Shown: positions 42,050-52,522 of the stretch, piece by piece | Layout of the letters: the number at the start of each line of letters is the position of its first letter | Numbering within the stretch: position 1 is the first letter of the stretch | Source of the DNA: Bufo bufo | Taxonomy: Eukaryota > Chordata > Amphibia > Anura > Bufonidae | Reading direction: 5' to 3' | Assembly: GCF_905171765.1 (NCBI RefSeq) | Contig: NC_053391.1 | Location: 107,234,644-107,298,643, forward strand | DNA: 64,000 bases | Notes under the pieces: generated by a model | Databases searched by the model: none | The model's input: the letters and a program-made list of their open reading frames with translations, nothing else | Told to the model about the DNA's origin: nothing | Made by a program: the position numbers and the translations under genes

Positions 42050-42734
42050 GAGTCCCGATGTAAAGACTGTCGATTTCTCCAGAAAGTCCTTCCAGACCCT
42101 TAGTATACTTCTCAACGAACTCCGACACTTATATTCCCCCGTTCTGTGTCTGGGGGGAGATTGTCTGGACCTTTTCTTGAAGCATTCCGCTGGCCCTATT
42201 TTTCCATCCAAGGCCTTTTCCGCCTCCTCCGGAGAGGTAAAACTTGTACTGGAGCCATCCAGTTTAAACACCTTCAGCATGATGAAGCTGCGTGCACAGT
42301 GGTGAAAATGCTTTGCGCTTTTGTGCGACCTCTACTGAATAGTCTCCAAACAGTAAAACTTTCATTCCCCGTACCATGACAGGTTCTTTCCGTGCTTTAA
42401 ATGCTCTGAGGAGCGACTCTTTATCGGTGTAGTCCAGATACCTCATTACCACTTGCCGTGGTCGGTTATTCTGGCGGTCTTTTTCAGCTCGGGGAGGCCC
42501 CACACGATGAGCCCTTTCCACTTTGCATTTCCGCGCTATGCCCAGAGCTTGTGGCAGTTCAATGTCACAGATGCTTGTTAATTCACCTGGCGGAATAGTT
42601 TCCTGGAGTCCCACCAGTCGCAGGTTGTTACGCCTGGACCGATTTTCGAGGTCCTCTAGCTTATCCCATAGGCGTTTATTATCTGTTAATGCCGCTTGCA
42701 ATTTCTGCAGAATTGACTCTGTGGTGTCTTCCAT
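42050..42734 (-). pseudogene. LINE 2 ORF1, coiled-coil end and RNA-binding region
   Basis: Starts in the coiled coil (ESILQKLQAALTDNKRLWDK), then the signature LEDLENRSRRNNLRLVGLQE, and RAHRVGPPRAEKDR of the RNA-binding domain. A frameshift near 42270 leads to the final block (MLKVFKLDGSSTSFTSPEEA), which stops near 42044. The upstream half of ORF1 lies at 42761-43156 in another frame. Confidence 0.85.
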
Positions 42735-42760
42735 GACTTGAATGCGGCCTTCCGCTTCAT

Positions 42761-43156
42761 CTAGCCGTGTTGCTGCACTGCCTCTTGCAGCTGGTGCATC
42801 ACATTAGCAACCGAAGTCGCCAGTGTTTCCCGCAAGTCCGGAGCGAGGTGCGCAGCTACTTCCACCGCTAGTTCCTTATAGTCGATCCGGTGTGCCAGTG
42901 CCTGCATCTCCACCACCTTCGCCCCTTTAGCGTTCGTCTCCGGCAATCTTGTAGTTGCTTCTGTTTCAGGCGAGGTAGGGGCCATTGCTGGGGGGGTCGG
43001 GACCTCTGAGCGCGCGGGAGAAGTCGTTCTGCCTTTGGTTTTCTTGCCCATGTTGGTCAGGAAACGATCCATATGTTTCAAAAGGCAACTGGAAGTCAGT
43101 TTCTTGTCTCGTACCTGACGCACATAGGCAATATGAGCCGGTTTAATCTCTAGCAC
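42761..43156 (-). pseudogene. LINE 2 ORF1, N-terminal part
   Basis: The frame covers a basic region (GKKTKGRTTSPARSEVP), a Pro/Thr-rich linker and the start of a coiled coil (RIDYKELAVEVAAHLAPDLR...). The likely true start is the Met in NMGKKTKGRT near 43055; the upstream ~35 codons are 5' leader. A shift near 42760 separates it from the next part. Confidence 0.75.
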
Positions 43157-43417
43157 TGCGGAGCGCTCGTGCCTGACTCCTTCACATGGCGGCGTTCCGT
43201 CAACAATTCTTAATCATAGGTCTTCTGAGAGCTCTTTTGTGCAAGGCATCATTCACATCAGGCAATGCTTCTTGTGAAAAGCAAACCCAGAACTGGTGTG
43301 TGTTTTTTATAGGGCAGGGCAGCTGTAACCAACACCTCCAATCTCATCTCATTGATTGGACTCCAGTTGGCTGACACATCACTCCAATTAGTTCTTGGAA
43401 ATGTCATTAGTCTAGGG

Positions 43418-43719
43418 CAGTGATAGGCAAACTGCGGCTCTCCAGCTGTTGCAAAACTACAACTCCCACCATGCCCTGCTGTAGGCTGAAAGCTCTAGGT
43501 CAGGCATGCTCAACCTGCGGCCCTCCAGCTGTTGTAAAACTACAACTCCCACAATGCCCTGCTGTAGGCTGATAGCTGTAGGCTGTTCGGGCATGCTGGG
43601 AGTTGTAGTTTTGCAACAGCTGGAGGGCCGCAGGTTGAGCATGCCTGCTCTAGGTAGTCTTTGCATGCTGGGAGTTGTAGTTCTGCAACAGCTGGAGAGC
43701 CGCAGTTTGCCTATCACTG
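43418..43719. mobile_element. hAT MITE (outer) with perfect 8-bp duplication
   Basis: Starts CAGTGATAGGCAAACTGCGG and ends with its inverse, flanked by GTCTAGGG on both sides (43410-43417 and 43720-43727). It belongs to the family with the block CTCCAGCTGTTGCAAAACTA. A second, related MITE has inserted in its middle (43501-43647); without it the outer copy is about 147 bp long. Confidence 0.93.
43501..43647. mobile_element. hAT MITE (inner), nested in its own relative
   Basis: Starts CAGGCATGCTCAACCTGCGG and ends with the inverse GGTTGAGCATGCCTG. The flanks CTCTAGGT (43493-43500 and 43648-43655) are identical. Its internal blocks resemble those of the host MITE but differ at the ends, so the two belong to sister subfamilies. 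Confidence 0.93.
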
Positions 43720-43999
43720 GTCTAGGGGTTCACATACCTTTTCCACCTGTACTGTGAATGTTTACATGGTTTGTTCAATAAAAACATGGTAACATTTAAT
43801 TATTTGTGTTATTAGTTTAAGCAGACTGTGATTGTCTATTGTTGTGACTTAGATGAAGATCAGATCACATTTTATGACCAATTTGTGCAGAGATCCATAT
43901 TATTCCAAAGGGTTCACATACTTTTTCTTGCAACTGTAAATAATTTCTGTCATTTAGTCCACAGGGTCTTAAAGCTCCCACTTCGATCCGAGCCATGCG

Positions 44000-44560
44000 C
44001 TGGAGGGTGAACTCTTTGAAGATCTGCAAACCGCAGGCATTGTGAATCGCCCTTATGTTCACTACATACATGCTCTATGAGGCGAGTACAGCCTTTACCT
44101 GTTTTCAAAGAAGGAAAATGTTCATATACACATTTATATAGAGGGAGAATTTTTTTTTACCTATGTATCACATAGACCAAAAAATCTGTACGACATGAAA
44201 TATAATAGTGTAATATCTGACCAACCCAGACCTTACTCCCTGTCCTCATATAACAGCAATAATTACTAGTACCACATCTGTGATTGCCCATCGGCATACA
44301 TTTGTCCCGCCAACTATCATATTTTCGTCCCTCAAAAAAGCTTTTTATCAATACATACCTTAAGCTACCAAATGCTATCATGGGTGTTTTTTTTTACTCA
44401 TTCTACTAAATCCCTATCACCTTCTAGCAAATGCCAGTTTCTATCAGGCACACATTTAATGCTATTGGACATTGGACTGTATTTGAAGGAGACAATAAAC
44501 CTCTCCTGTTCTTTCCTATAAATCCTTTGAGTTATGACCTTCTCACTATATCCTCTAACC
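44000..44560 (-). pseudogene. PLE 2 thumb and endonuclease region, decayed
   Basis: Recognisable pieces are RGYSEKVITQRIYRKEQERF and KCVPDRNWHLLEGDRD (44.4-44.56 kb), a Cys-containing block near 44.25 kb (DKCMPMGNHRCG) and ISCRTDFLVYVIHR near 44.17 kb. The last is the start of a GIY-YIG domain (VYVI), after which the reading is lost. The stretch IRAIHNACGLQIFKEFTLQR near 44.02 kb fits the domain's end. Frameshifts separate the pieces. Confidence 0.65.
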
Positions 44561-44564
44561 TTTA

Positions 44565-44945
44565 GGCCTCTTGCACACGACCGTGTGTCCCCCGTGGCCG
44601 TATTGCGGCCCGCATACGGCGGGTCCGCAGTACATGGGACACCGGCCATGTGCATTCCGCATCACGGATGCGGACCCATTCACTTGAATCGGTCTGAAAA
44701 TCCAGAGATGCGGTGCGGAATGGAGAGGAACCGTGGAACGGAAGCGCTACGGAGTGCTTTCGTGGGGTTCCGTTCCGTGCTTCCGTTCTGCAAAAAGATA
44801 GAACTTGTCCTATCTTTTTGCGGAACGGACAGATAGACTCCATTCAAAATGAATGGGGTCGCGATCTGCATGCGGCTGGCATGCGGACCGGAATTTAAAG
44901 GCCACAGCACGGGCAGAGGCAGCACACGTTCGTGTGCAAGAGGCC
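44565..44945. mobile_element. Harbinger-like MITE, TTA duplication
   Basis: Ends GGCCTCTTGCACACGACCGT and its near-inverse (ACGTTCGTGTGCAAGAGGCC), flanked by TTA at 44562-44564 and 44946-44948. The interior has two inverted CGGAACGG-containing blocks. It lies inside PLE 2. It has no transposase; the ~90-codon frames on both strands are shadows of its palindromic structure. Confidence 0.88.
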
Positions 44946-44948
44946 TTA

Positions 44949-45821
44949 ATCTCTCAGTCAAATCTGAAGCTTGTTTTTAAAAAAATAAAATCTGATTGTC
45001 GCTATTTAGGCGATGCAAACGTATGAATAAGGGAGAGAGCGTTTAACATGCTCAGGGTGATAGCTATCAAAATGTAATAGGGAATTAGTTGCTGTTTTTT
45101 TGCGATACCCACATGGTGTATTCTGATTATCATCAACCACTATTTTGCCATACAGAAAATCACTCTGTCTTCAAAATGGGCTGTAAACATCATGTTCATA
45201 TCATTATCATTGATGTATTTAGTGAACTCATTAAAAGTTCCCCTTGGTCCCTGTCCAAACAATCAGGGCATCATCAATGAACAGTGTCCAGTATCTTATA
45301 AACTTTATAAACGCATTATAGACATTCTAGATATACCTCTCTTCCCATAGGGCCAAAAACAGGTTAGCAAAGGTCAGTGCCACCAGCGTGCCCTTCGCCG
45401 TACCGATGCGCTGGCCATACCAGTGGCCACCGAACCTAAATACATTATTCTGGAGCAATAACGCAAGTGCTCCACAAATAAATTGTTTACATCTGCTGCC
45501 CTTCCCAGCTCTCTCTACAAACGTCTCCACTGCCTGTAACCCATCCTGATGTCGGATGTGTGTATACAGGCTGACCACATCAATAGTGACCAGCCTGCAT
45601 CCATCATCCCATTCCAAACCATCAAGGTTCTGCAGAAGTGCTTTGTTGTCCTTCAAGTAAGAAGGGACACTTAGAAGGAGGGGCCATAGAAACCAGTCCA
45701 AGTAGCTGGACAGGGGCTCTAAAACTGAGCCCCTGCCCGCCACTATTGGTCTCCCTGGGGGATTTTCCATGGTTTTATGTGTCTTAGGCAAGAAGTACCA
45801 ATTTGGCTTTGATGGACTCAA
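44949..45821 (-). pseudogene. PLE 2 reverse transcriptase
   Basis: The frame from 45821 reads WYFLPKTHKTMENPPGRPIV, a Penelope RT motif, then PLSSYLDWFLWPL, DGCRLVTIDVVSLYTHI and GTAKGTLVALTFANLFLALW. Beyond a stop near 45325 the next motif is WTLFIDDALIVW (45.25 kb), the catalytic YxDD box with Phe for Tyr, followed by decayed sequence. In Penelope-like elements this polymerase is related to telomerase. Several stops show it is dead. Confidence 0.85.
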
Positions 45822-45859
45822 TGGAAATTTTTTCCGCTGTCATCTGTGAAATTATATAT

Positions 45860-46490
45860 TGGACTCGATACATTGTCTCAAAAATGAACGTAATTTAGTC
45901 TGCATAGCTAATGTGGGATCGCTGCTCAACCTCTCAAGGCCCTGGCAATCCCCCAGATCGAAATTGGATCCCAGGGGTCCAATTCCAGCTTGGGTTTGTC
46001 CCTCTCTTCCACTACCTCCCCATCATCATACTTTTTATCTTTCTTCTCCTCATACAGATTGATCTTACGAACCGGTTTACTTAGGTCTATAAAGAAAATC
46101 TGTCTCATCAAATGTTTCAGGTACACAGACCTCTAGACAATAATGACAGGCAATCATCAAATATTGTAACTCCCGAAATATAAACCCCATTAGTAACCTC
46201 TGTTCCTGGAGATCTGCTTCCTCTTCATGCCTCCTCTTACAGTCAGAGATTGTTTTTTTTTCATCCTCTTCCTTCCCCCTCGGCGTACTGATCGCCTAAA
46301 GGGGCTGTTTCCGATTATAGTCCATATCTGAAGGCATAGCCTTTTTTCCGTAGGACTGGAGTCCAAATCAGTAGTCCAGTAGTCCTTTGGGCCTCCACGT
46401 CTCCAATTCTTTCTGCCTCTCATAGGTTCCTTTTTCTTCGGCTGCGAGGAGTTCCAAGTAAACACACGTGAAAGATCATAATCCATTTTA
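45860..46490 (-). pseudogene. PLE 2 N-terminal region
   Basis: Short open frames in two phases: RQIFFIDLSKPVRKINLYEE with an acidic tail (46.0-46.1 kb) and a basic, Arg/Lys-rich stretch (46.19-46.49 kb). Penelope-like proteins often begin with a basic region before the polymerase. The link is by position, not by a clear motif. Confidence 0.5.
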
Positions 46491-47892
46491 TCCCTTTTCC
46501 ATTCTTTAATCTCATTCTAGATGGGTGGAAACAAAAATGATACCCTTTTTATAAAACTGCTAAGCTTGGATATCTGTCAAATGACCCTTTAACTCCAACT
46601 GGGCCTTCTCCAATTGCTCTTTTATTTTAATATATTCCTTTTTCGAATGATCCAGGACAAGACCAACCAGGCACATTGAGTGATCCATATGTGCCTGGTG
46701 CAACTGTGTTATCTTAAAAACTCGAAGTCCCCGAGGTGCTCTTTCTCATCGCGCATATGAATTAGTCCAGAACAATCTCACCTCTTTTTCATTTAATTTT
46801 AATATCCTTGACTTCAATGCTCTCGTACTCAATACTTGTACATCATCTTCTAAATTACACTTAGTGAAAAATGTATTAATATGGATAATTTAATGATGTC
46901 GTTGAGGACTGACCAGTGTTTTTACTGGTTTTATTTCCAGGCTCTGTTACTCTGCTGATCTTTACTGACATTTTGATAGAAAATATGATGGTACTGCCCT
47001 AACAGGACAAATCACCTCACAGAAGAATGTTCTGCTGCATTCCTTGGTGTGAGGGGAATGGCCATTCCTGCAGAATCTCTGTACATGCCTCACTGCGCAT
47101 AATAGTAGGAAGATGAAGTGTGACAATGTGAAGATGTGTGTAACCTGAAGATCCTGGGCCCTAAATGCAAAATCTGTAGCTAGGCCTCTAATCTGCCATG
47201 TGCCATTTATAATACTAGGGTCTGGGAATGTGGCAACAGGACTCTGGGACTGACTCTCAACTTCTCCTATAGCTACACCCCTGCTGATAGAGACAAGTAA
47301 CATTAGGGAACAGGAGGAACGCTGTGAGAAAATGATGATATAGTCATACAGACCTGTCATTAGAGAAAGGAGGCCAGGAGACACATGAGATATGTAGTGT
47401 GACATACAAGAAAAACTCAGCAAAGAAAAAAAATTCAAACACTATATTCATTTTGGTAGGTGAAATACTTACATTTTTCTATTTGCCACAAGCCAATGTA
47501 TACATTTAGCTTAAAAAAGGCATACAAAATAAAGTGCATAGCTCACTCAGAAATAAAGTGCATATGTCATTCATGGAAAGCACACGAAGGGCATAGTGGA
47601 GAGCTCCTCTCCTAAATTTTATCTGATAATCTTGCTGCACACCACATAACTCAGCAGCAAATGTCGCCTCCCTGTGGCCAGACTGAGGTACTATTGATTT
47701 ATAAAAGTTTAGTCTTCCACAATGCCTTGAAAATACAGTATATAGCTCTAAGATAAAGGGAAAAATTAAGGGTTTAGTAAATCTAGTGTTTGCCTTTTTT
47801 AGATGTTGGTATCTCAGACAGGTTTGTTAATTAGAATGGCCGGTGATCTTGGTTAAAAGGAAAGTTATATGACAAAATTGTTTCACTTTATT
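46491..47892. other. No gene recognised
   Basis: The first ~400 bases may still be the 5' part of PLE 2, because their composition is similar. The 158-codon minus-strand frame at 46962-47438 has no motif and uses rare, hydrophobic stretches; I treat it as chance. The rest is plain A/T-rich sequence. Confidence 0.35.
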
Positions 47893-48711
47893 AAAGGGAA
47901 CCTGTCATGAACTTTATGCTGCCCATACTAACGGAAGCATAAAGTAGAGACAGGTGAGTTGATTTCAGCAGTCTGTTTGTTTTTAAAGTAAGTGGTTGCC
48001 GAGTGCCATGGACAGGGTCCTACCAGGGGTCCCTTAAAGCAAAAGAGTTCCTGGCCTGTTGTGACGCCACTTAGTTTGCAGCGGGCGGTTGACAGCGTCT
48101 GGGGTATCCCTTGCCCCTTAGGAGGTTTTTACAAAATATGTCCCTCTTATAGAGCAAGTAGTCGTGACGCTAGTTGCAGTTAAGCAATGAGGACATGTAG
48201 TCCCCTTTGTAGATGGTAGTGTGGGTACCCAGATGTAGGATTGCCAGAGTGGTGTAGAGTGGCCTACAATCTCTCTAAAGGTGTTTTGTGCACATGTCAA
48301 GGTGCTCCTACCTGGATATCCTTGGATCCCAGATGTGGTGGTCCAAAGCAGTGCAAAAAAGGGGTTTGTTAACTTGGATGATGAAGGAGGTTGAATAAAT
48401 GGAGTCCAGACTTTGTATTAACGTGGAACACAACTTTACTTGGCATAAACGGTAATCCAAACAGTTTCCAAACGGTATCTTGGTCATCAGCAGGTATTGG
48501 CTTAACTTTGGCAGGCAAACACTTCTGCAACAATCTCAGCTCTGCTATGATGTAGCTTTCTCAGCACTGCTATGTTAGCTAGGTTAAATATGAACTTTTC
48601 CTCTTCTGCTGGAACTTTGCTTAGCTGACTGTAGTCTGTCTCTTACTTTATCTTTATCTTTAATCCTAGGAACTTCTTCCTGGCTTCAAGCTTACTTAGC
48701 TTGGATATTAG

Positions 48712-49309
48712 CAGGGCCGGTGCAAGGATTTTTGCCAACACAAGCGAAGCTACATTTTGGCGCCCCCCCCCCCCCCCCTCCTTCCCCGCAGCTCACCTGG
48801 CCCTGGTCCCATCTGCAGCAGCAGGCTTTTCCTCTGAGTGGTCCTGGTATCTTCTCTCTGCTTCAGACAATCGCTGGTTTGAGGACCGTATTTTTCGCCC
48901 TCTAAGACACACCTAGGTTTTAGAGGAGCATAATAAGAAAAAAATATTTTCCATTACACCTCAGGTCAGACCAGCAATCAGACCCCCAATGTTAATCAGA
49001 CCTCAGCTCACAGCCCCAATCAGACCCCCAATGTTAATCAGACCTCAGATCAGCCCCCCATGTCAGCCATCATGCCCCCATGTCAGCCATTAGCCCCCCA
49101 TGTCAGCCATCAGCCCCCATCCATCATGCCCCCACGTAAGCCATCAGCCTCCCATGTCACATTTCTCCCCCTCCATGTCAAATCACCCCCCTATGTCACA
49201 TCAGCCCTCTGTGTCACATTTCTCCCCCTCCATGTCACATTTTTCCGCCCTCCCCCAGGGTGCGCCCTAAGGCAGCCGCTTGGTCTGCCTTATGGTAGCA
49301 CCGGCCCTG
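48712..49309. mobile_element. hAT-like element, 598 bp, perfect 8-bp duplication
   Basis: Ends CAGGGCCGGTGC and GCACCGGCCCTG, flanked by GATATTAG (48704-48711 and 49310-49317). It includes a C-run of ~15 (48765-48779), the module GACCGTATTTTTCGCCCTC (48883) and tandem CATGTCAGCCATCAGCCCCC units (about 49057-49140). Without transposase. Confidence 0.92.
49057..49250. repeat. Tandem units within the hAT element
   Basis: Imperfect ~20-base units of the type CCCCATGTCAGCCATCAGCC, passing into CCATGTCACATTTCTCCCCCT units. They correspond in place to the array in the element at 22261-23284 but with a different unit. Confidence 0.7.
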
Positions 49310-50097
49310 GATATTAGGCAAAGCAAGCCCAGGAGGCGGAAAGCAACCATATAGCACTTGCAGGCAGGGCATGCAGGCCCAGCAGAGCAGGCAGTGCTCT
49401 GCTGGCCGACACACTGCCTCCCCTTAAAGGGGCTATTCTGAACTGACTCACTCTAGCTAAACTCCACCCTCTCTAGAGAGGGCTGGAAGGGAACTAGAAG
49501 GTTCCTCCCCAGTAAAACTAACATTACCAATGTTGCTGCCACCTGCTGGTGAACCAGGCACATTACATGTTAACATAACATTTGCAAGGAAATACATACA
49601 CACATTGCAGGAAATGGCAATAAATCTCAGAAATGACAAATGATACAGCAAAGAGAGTACTGGGGGGTACAAAAGAGTTGGTAATGCCACTCTGAGGTAT
49701 TACAAGAGAACCAGCATCACAATCATTGCAGACTAGGCCTGGAAAAGAGTCACGGCCGCCTGAGAAGAGTCCTGGTTATTCATAAATTCCTTCTCTCCCT
49801 GCCCACCTGCTGATGATTGACCGTCTTCTACCTAGTTTTCTCCCTTTGTCTCTAGGAGAGAACTGCCAATCATCAGCAGATGGGTGAGAGTACAGCAGAT
49901 TATGAATAACCATGACTCTTCTCAAGTAGATTTGACTCTTTTCAAGGCCTGGGCTGCAATGATTATGATGCCGATTCGCAGCAACCACTTACTTTTAGCT
50001 CATAAGTGACACACCGCTGAAATCATCATTTTTGTCACTATTTTATGCTGCCCTCAGTGAGATCAGCATAAAGTTGATGACAGGTTCCTTTTAAGCA

Positions 50098-51189
50098 AGT
50101 CAGTTTTCATTCAATGTGAGGAGGGAGAAAGTCCTTTCTGAAGAGGAAAAGCTCGAAATATTTCAATGTCTCCCAAAACATATGAAAACAATTTATATTT
50201 CATAAAAAATGTAGAAAGATGATCGAACTGTGAAAATATACATAAGTGACTCACAGCATAGGCAAGTACAGTCTGATAAAAGCTAATTAAGGTAGTTGTG
50301 CCATTTTTTTTTCAGCATCTGATCTGCATTTTTTTCATTCATACCAGTGGGGCCACAAAAAATGAGGACAGCACACCATGTGCTGTCTGTGTCCATATGT
50401 CCGCATGCCCGTCCCGCAAAAAAATAGAACATGTCTGGAGCAAAGCGGACAAGAATAGGCATCCGAAGTCGATTCGCTCATCCCTAGTTAGGTCTACAGA
50501 GCTTTATGAGGGCTCATTTTTTGCCGGATGATCTGTAGTTTTTATTGAAACCATTTACCAGTGTGTAAGACTTTTTGATCACTTTTTATTCAATTTTCTT
50601 GGAAGGTGAAGGGACGAAAAAATGGCCATTTTGATTTTTTTTTTCATTACACCTCTTTCATTACACTGTATGGGATAAATACTTTTAGATTTTAATAGCA
50701 CAGGTGTTTTAGGACACGGTGATGCCTATAATTGTTTTTTATTGTATTTTTTTTTACTGGGGAAAGGAGGTGATTATATTTTTTTAAAAAAAGCTTATTT
50801 TTACTTATTTTTACACTTAGCCTCTTAGGGTACTTTAACATGTGTTAATTAGACTGCTTGTCCCATACACTGCAATTAATTACCATTGCAGCCTATGAGT
50901 ATTGCGCTATGTTCCTATGGAGTCCTGCCACCTGCAGGTCTTCATAGGAAATACTACTGTGGTAGCCTTGGATCCTTCAGAAGGAATCTACCACAAGGAA
51001 TGAACAGGAAAGCCAACTCAGATGCTGTGGATGCAATTGACCAGGGCATCTGAGGAATCAAATGTCTGTGACTGAAGTTATTGCCTTTTTTAATGACTGG
51101 ACCTCTGCCGTACATGTAGGGCATATGGAACTTGATCTGGAAAACGTTGTGTTTATTTTTTTTGTTGAATTATTTGTGCATGGATTTCG
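50098..51189. other. Unassigned, with dispersed A/T-rich repeat
   Basis: No gene. At 50330-50475 a piece resembles the Harbinger-like MITE type at 44565 (CCCGTCCCGCAAAAAAATAGAAC). At 50500-50800 the sequence is related, inverted, to the repeat at 23.7-24.5 kb. Borders are not resolved. Confidence 0.4.
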
Positions 51190-51588
51190 GTTTGTGCATC
51201 ACAATAATTGCAGACTGGGCATGGAAAAGAGTCCCGGCCACCTGAGAAGAGTCCTGGTTATTCATGAATCCCTGCTCTCCTGCCCACCTGCTGATGACTG
51301 ACAGTCTTCTAGCTAGTTTTCTCCCTCTAGTTTTCTCCCTCTCTGTCTAGGAGAGAACTGCCAATCATCAGCAGATGGTTGGGGAGAGCAGGAGATTATG
51401 AATAACCAGGACTCTTCGGTAGATTTGACTCTTTTCAAGGCCTGGGCCGCAATGATTATGATGCTGGTTCTCAGCAACCACTTACTTTTAGCTCCTGAGT
51501 GACACACCACTGAAATCAGCATTTCTGTCACTATTTTATGCTGCCCTCAGTGAGCTCAGCATAAAGTTAATGACAGGTTCCCTTTAAA
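51190..51588. mobile_element. Inverted-repeat element, copy B (right part)
   Basis: Similar to 49712-50097 of copy A: the inner palindrome (GTCCTGGTTATTCATGAATC with its inverse near 51385) and the right end ATGACAGGTTCCCTTTAA (51571-51588). The left end is missing. It contains a 20-base local duplication near 51318 (CTAGTTTTCTCCCTCT twice). Confidence 0.8.
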
Positions 51589-51879
51589 TATCTGCTTCAT
51601 TAGATTGGAGGACGACATTAGACAGGGGGAATGACATTGCCATTATAGCAACTGCAGTAATGAGTCTTATCAGAACCTTATCTGTGAGAACATGAATTAT
51701 TAATTATTATTAATAAGAAAAGAAAATCTACTTAACTCACCACACTTGGCCTGATTTTGTGTCTCGCAGGGTTGATTGTAGTGTCAGCATTTCTAATGAA
51801 CCATTAGTTTTGAAGTCTATTTGCAGGGAAAACACTAATAAAATCTGAACACTTTCTGAATTCTACGTTTTAAATAGAG
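51589..51879. other. No gene recognised
   Basis: Short A/T-rich spacer between two mobile elements; nothing distinctive except that its last eight bases are the target of the next MITE. Confidence 0.35.
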
Positions 51880-52026
51880 CAGGGGTGGCCAACCTGTGGC
51901 TCTCCAGCTGTTGCAAAACTACAACTCCCAGCATGCCCAGACTGCCTACAGCTATCAGCCTACAGCAGGGCATGGTAGGAATTGTAGTTTTACAACAGCT
52001 GGATAGCCGCAGGTTGGCCATCTCTG
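51880..52026. mobile_element. hAT MITE, 147 bp
   Basis: Starts CAGGGGTGGCCAACCTGTGG and ends with its near-inverse (AGGTTGGCCATCTCTG). Flanks are AAATAGAG (51872-51879) and AAATCGAG (52027-52034), seven of eight identical. The inner block CTCCAGCTGTTGCAAAACTA places it with the MITEs at 43418 and 63891, while its ends resemble those of the hAT element at 22261. Confidence 0.9.
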
Positions 52027-52139
52027 AAATCGAGCTTTCACGAATAACATTATAAGTGTATTTTTGTGCTTTTAGTAAAAGTGCTCTGTTGTACCCTCTC
52101 TGGGTATTATTCTCCCCTTTTCTACACCTTAAATTAAAG

Positions 52140-52522
52140 GGGTGGCCAAGCCTTAGAGCTGACAAACCCTTTCGTCCGGGCTTTGCTCGTGAAACCCCAC
52201 AACATAAAAAGGAAGATTCACCTATCCCCAGTCCCACCACTATTCTGTTTCCAGCTGCTTCCATAGCAGCTTGACCACTATGTATCATGTCTGATATGGC
52301 AGGTAACAGACGTGCAGTGCAGAGGGGAGGAAAAGAGAGTACCCTTTCACTAAGGAGAGGGAGGAGTCGTGACCCCTAACTCCCCTAGCACTGGCACCTT
52401 GCTACCCTGACGTCCCTAGATGGGCTGCGAACCTGTACACCGATCATGTGCCTCGTCCTGGTCTTATCCTGAAATAAGCCCTAAGTAGTGAATAGGGTGG
52501 TGGGAGCACTAGTCCTCACTAC
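52140..52522. other. LTR-like non-coding region, left of a hAT insertion
   Basis: Non-coding; together with 54318-54730 it was one continuous sequence before the hAT element inserted. Its composition and the GTCACGA motifs at the far side (54.7 kb) hint at an LTR, but I could not fix borders. Confidence 0.35.

Larger units (their letters stand above)
39143..43198 (-). mobile_element. L1/Tx1-like LINE 2, complete ends, internal deletion
   Basis: A minus-strand LINE flanked by a perfect 13-bp duplication, GTCAACAATTCTT (39130-39142 and 43199-43211). The 5' end starts at 43198 with GGAACGCCGCC, and the 3' end is an A/T-rich (AATAAA)-type tail at 39143-39175. It has an ORF1, an ORF2 endonuclease and the first half of the polymerase. 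The part from the polymerase middle to near the C-terminus is missing. Compared with a full element roughly 1.8 kb is lost. It inserted into a Tc1-like element. Confidence 0.9.
43199..43945. mobile_element. Tc1-like remnant, right part with terminal repeat
   Basis: This continues the element seen at 39060-39142 and ends with GGGTTCACATACTTTTTC...CAACTGTA (43911-43938), a typical Tc1-like inverted end. It has no coding sequence left. A hAT MITE interrupts it at 43418-43719, and the sequence runs on exactly behind the second copy of the 8-bp duplication. The family name is from memory. Confidence 0.7.
43960..46490 (-). mobile_element. Penelope-like element 2, disrupted
   Basis: On the minus strand there are N-terminal basic regions (46.0-46.5 kb), a Penelope-type reverse transcriptase (45.3-45.8 kb, with decayed parts to 44.9 kb) and the start of a GIY-YIG endonuclease near 44.1-44.3 kb. 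The copy is more diverged from the other two PLEs than they are from each other. A MITE at 44565-44945 lies between polymerase and endonuclease. Confidence 0.8.
48004..49704. mobile_element. Solo LTR carrying a hAT element
   Basis: Starts TGCCATGG, ends GTATTACA, flanked by CGAG (48000-48003) and AGAG (49705-49708), a 4-bp duplication with one mismatch. Copy B of the host element shows what the uninterrupted site looks like (GTGGTTGCTGAGAACCAGC), which supports the borders. A hAT element lies inside. Without it, the LTR is about 1.1 kb. A related end is found near 27.6-27.8 kb. Confidence 0.7.
47893..50097. mobile_element. Inverted-repeat element, copy A, carrying a solo LTR
   Basis: The left end TTAAAGGGAACCTGTCATGAA and the right end (GATGACAGGTTCCTTTTAA) are inverse, and ~110 bases at each end pair, including ATTTCAGC and AAGTAAGTGGTTGC blocks. 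Between them lie the LTR insertion (48004-49704) and an inner palindrome (about 49765-49925: GTCCTGGTTATTCATAA against TTATGAATAACCATGAC). The terminal TTAA suggests a TTAA-type duplication, as for piggyBac or Kolobok MITEs; this is an inference. Confidence 0.75.

Noticed and set aside
44534..44961. 93-100 codon frames on both strands
   Set aside because: Shadows of the palindromic Harbinger-like MITE.
46962..47438. 158-codon minus-strand frame
   Set aside because: No recognisable domain, no match to the neighbouring PLE; likely chance in A/T-rich DNA.
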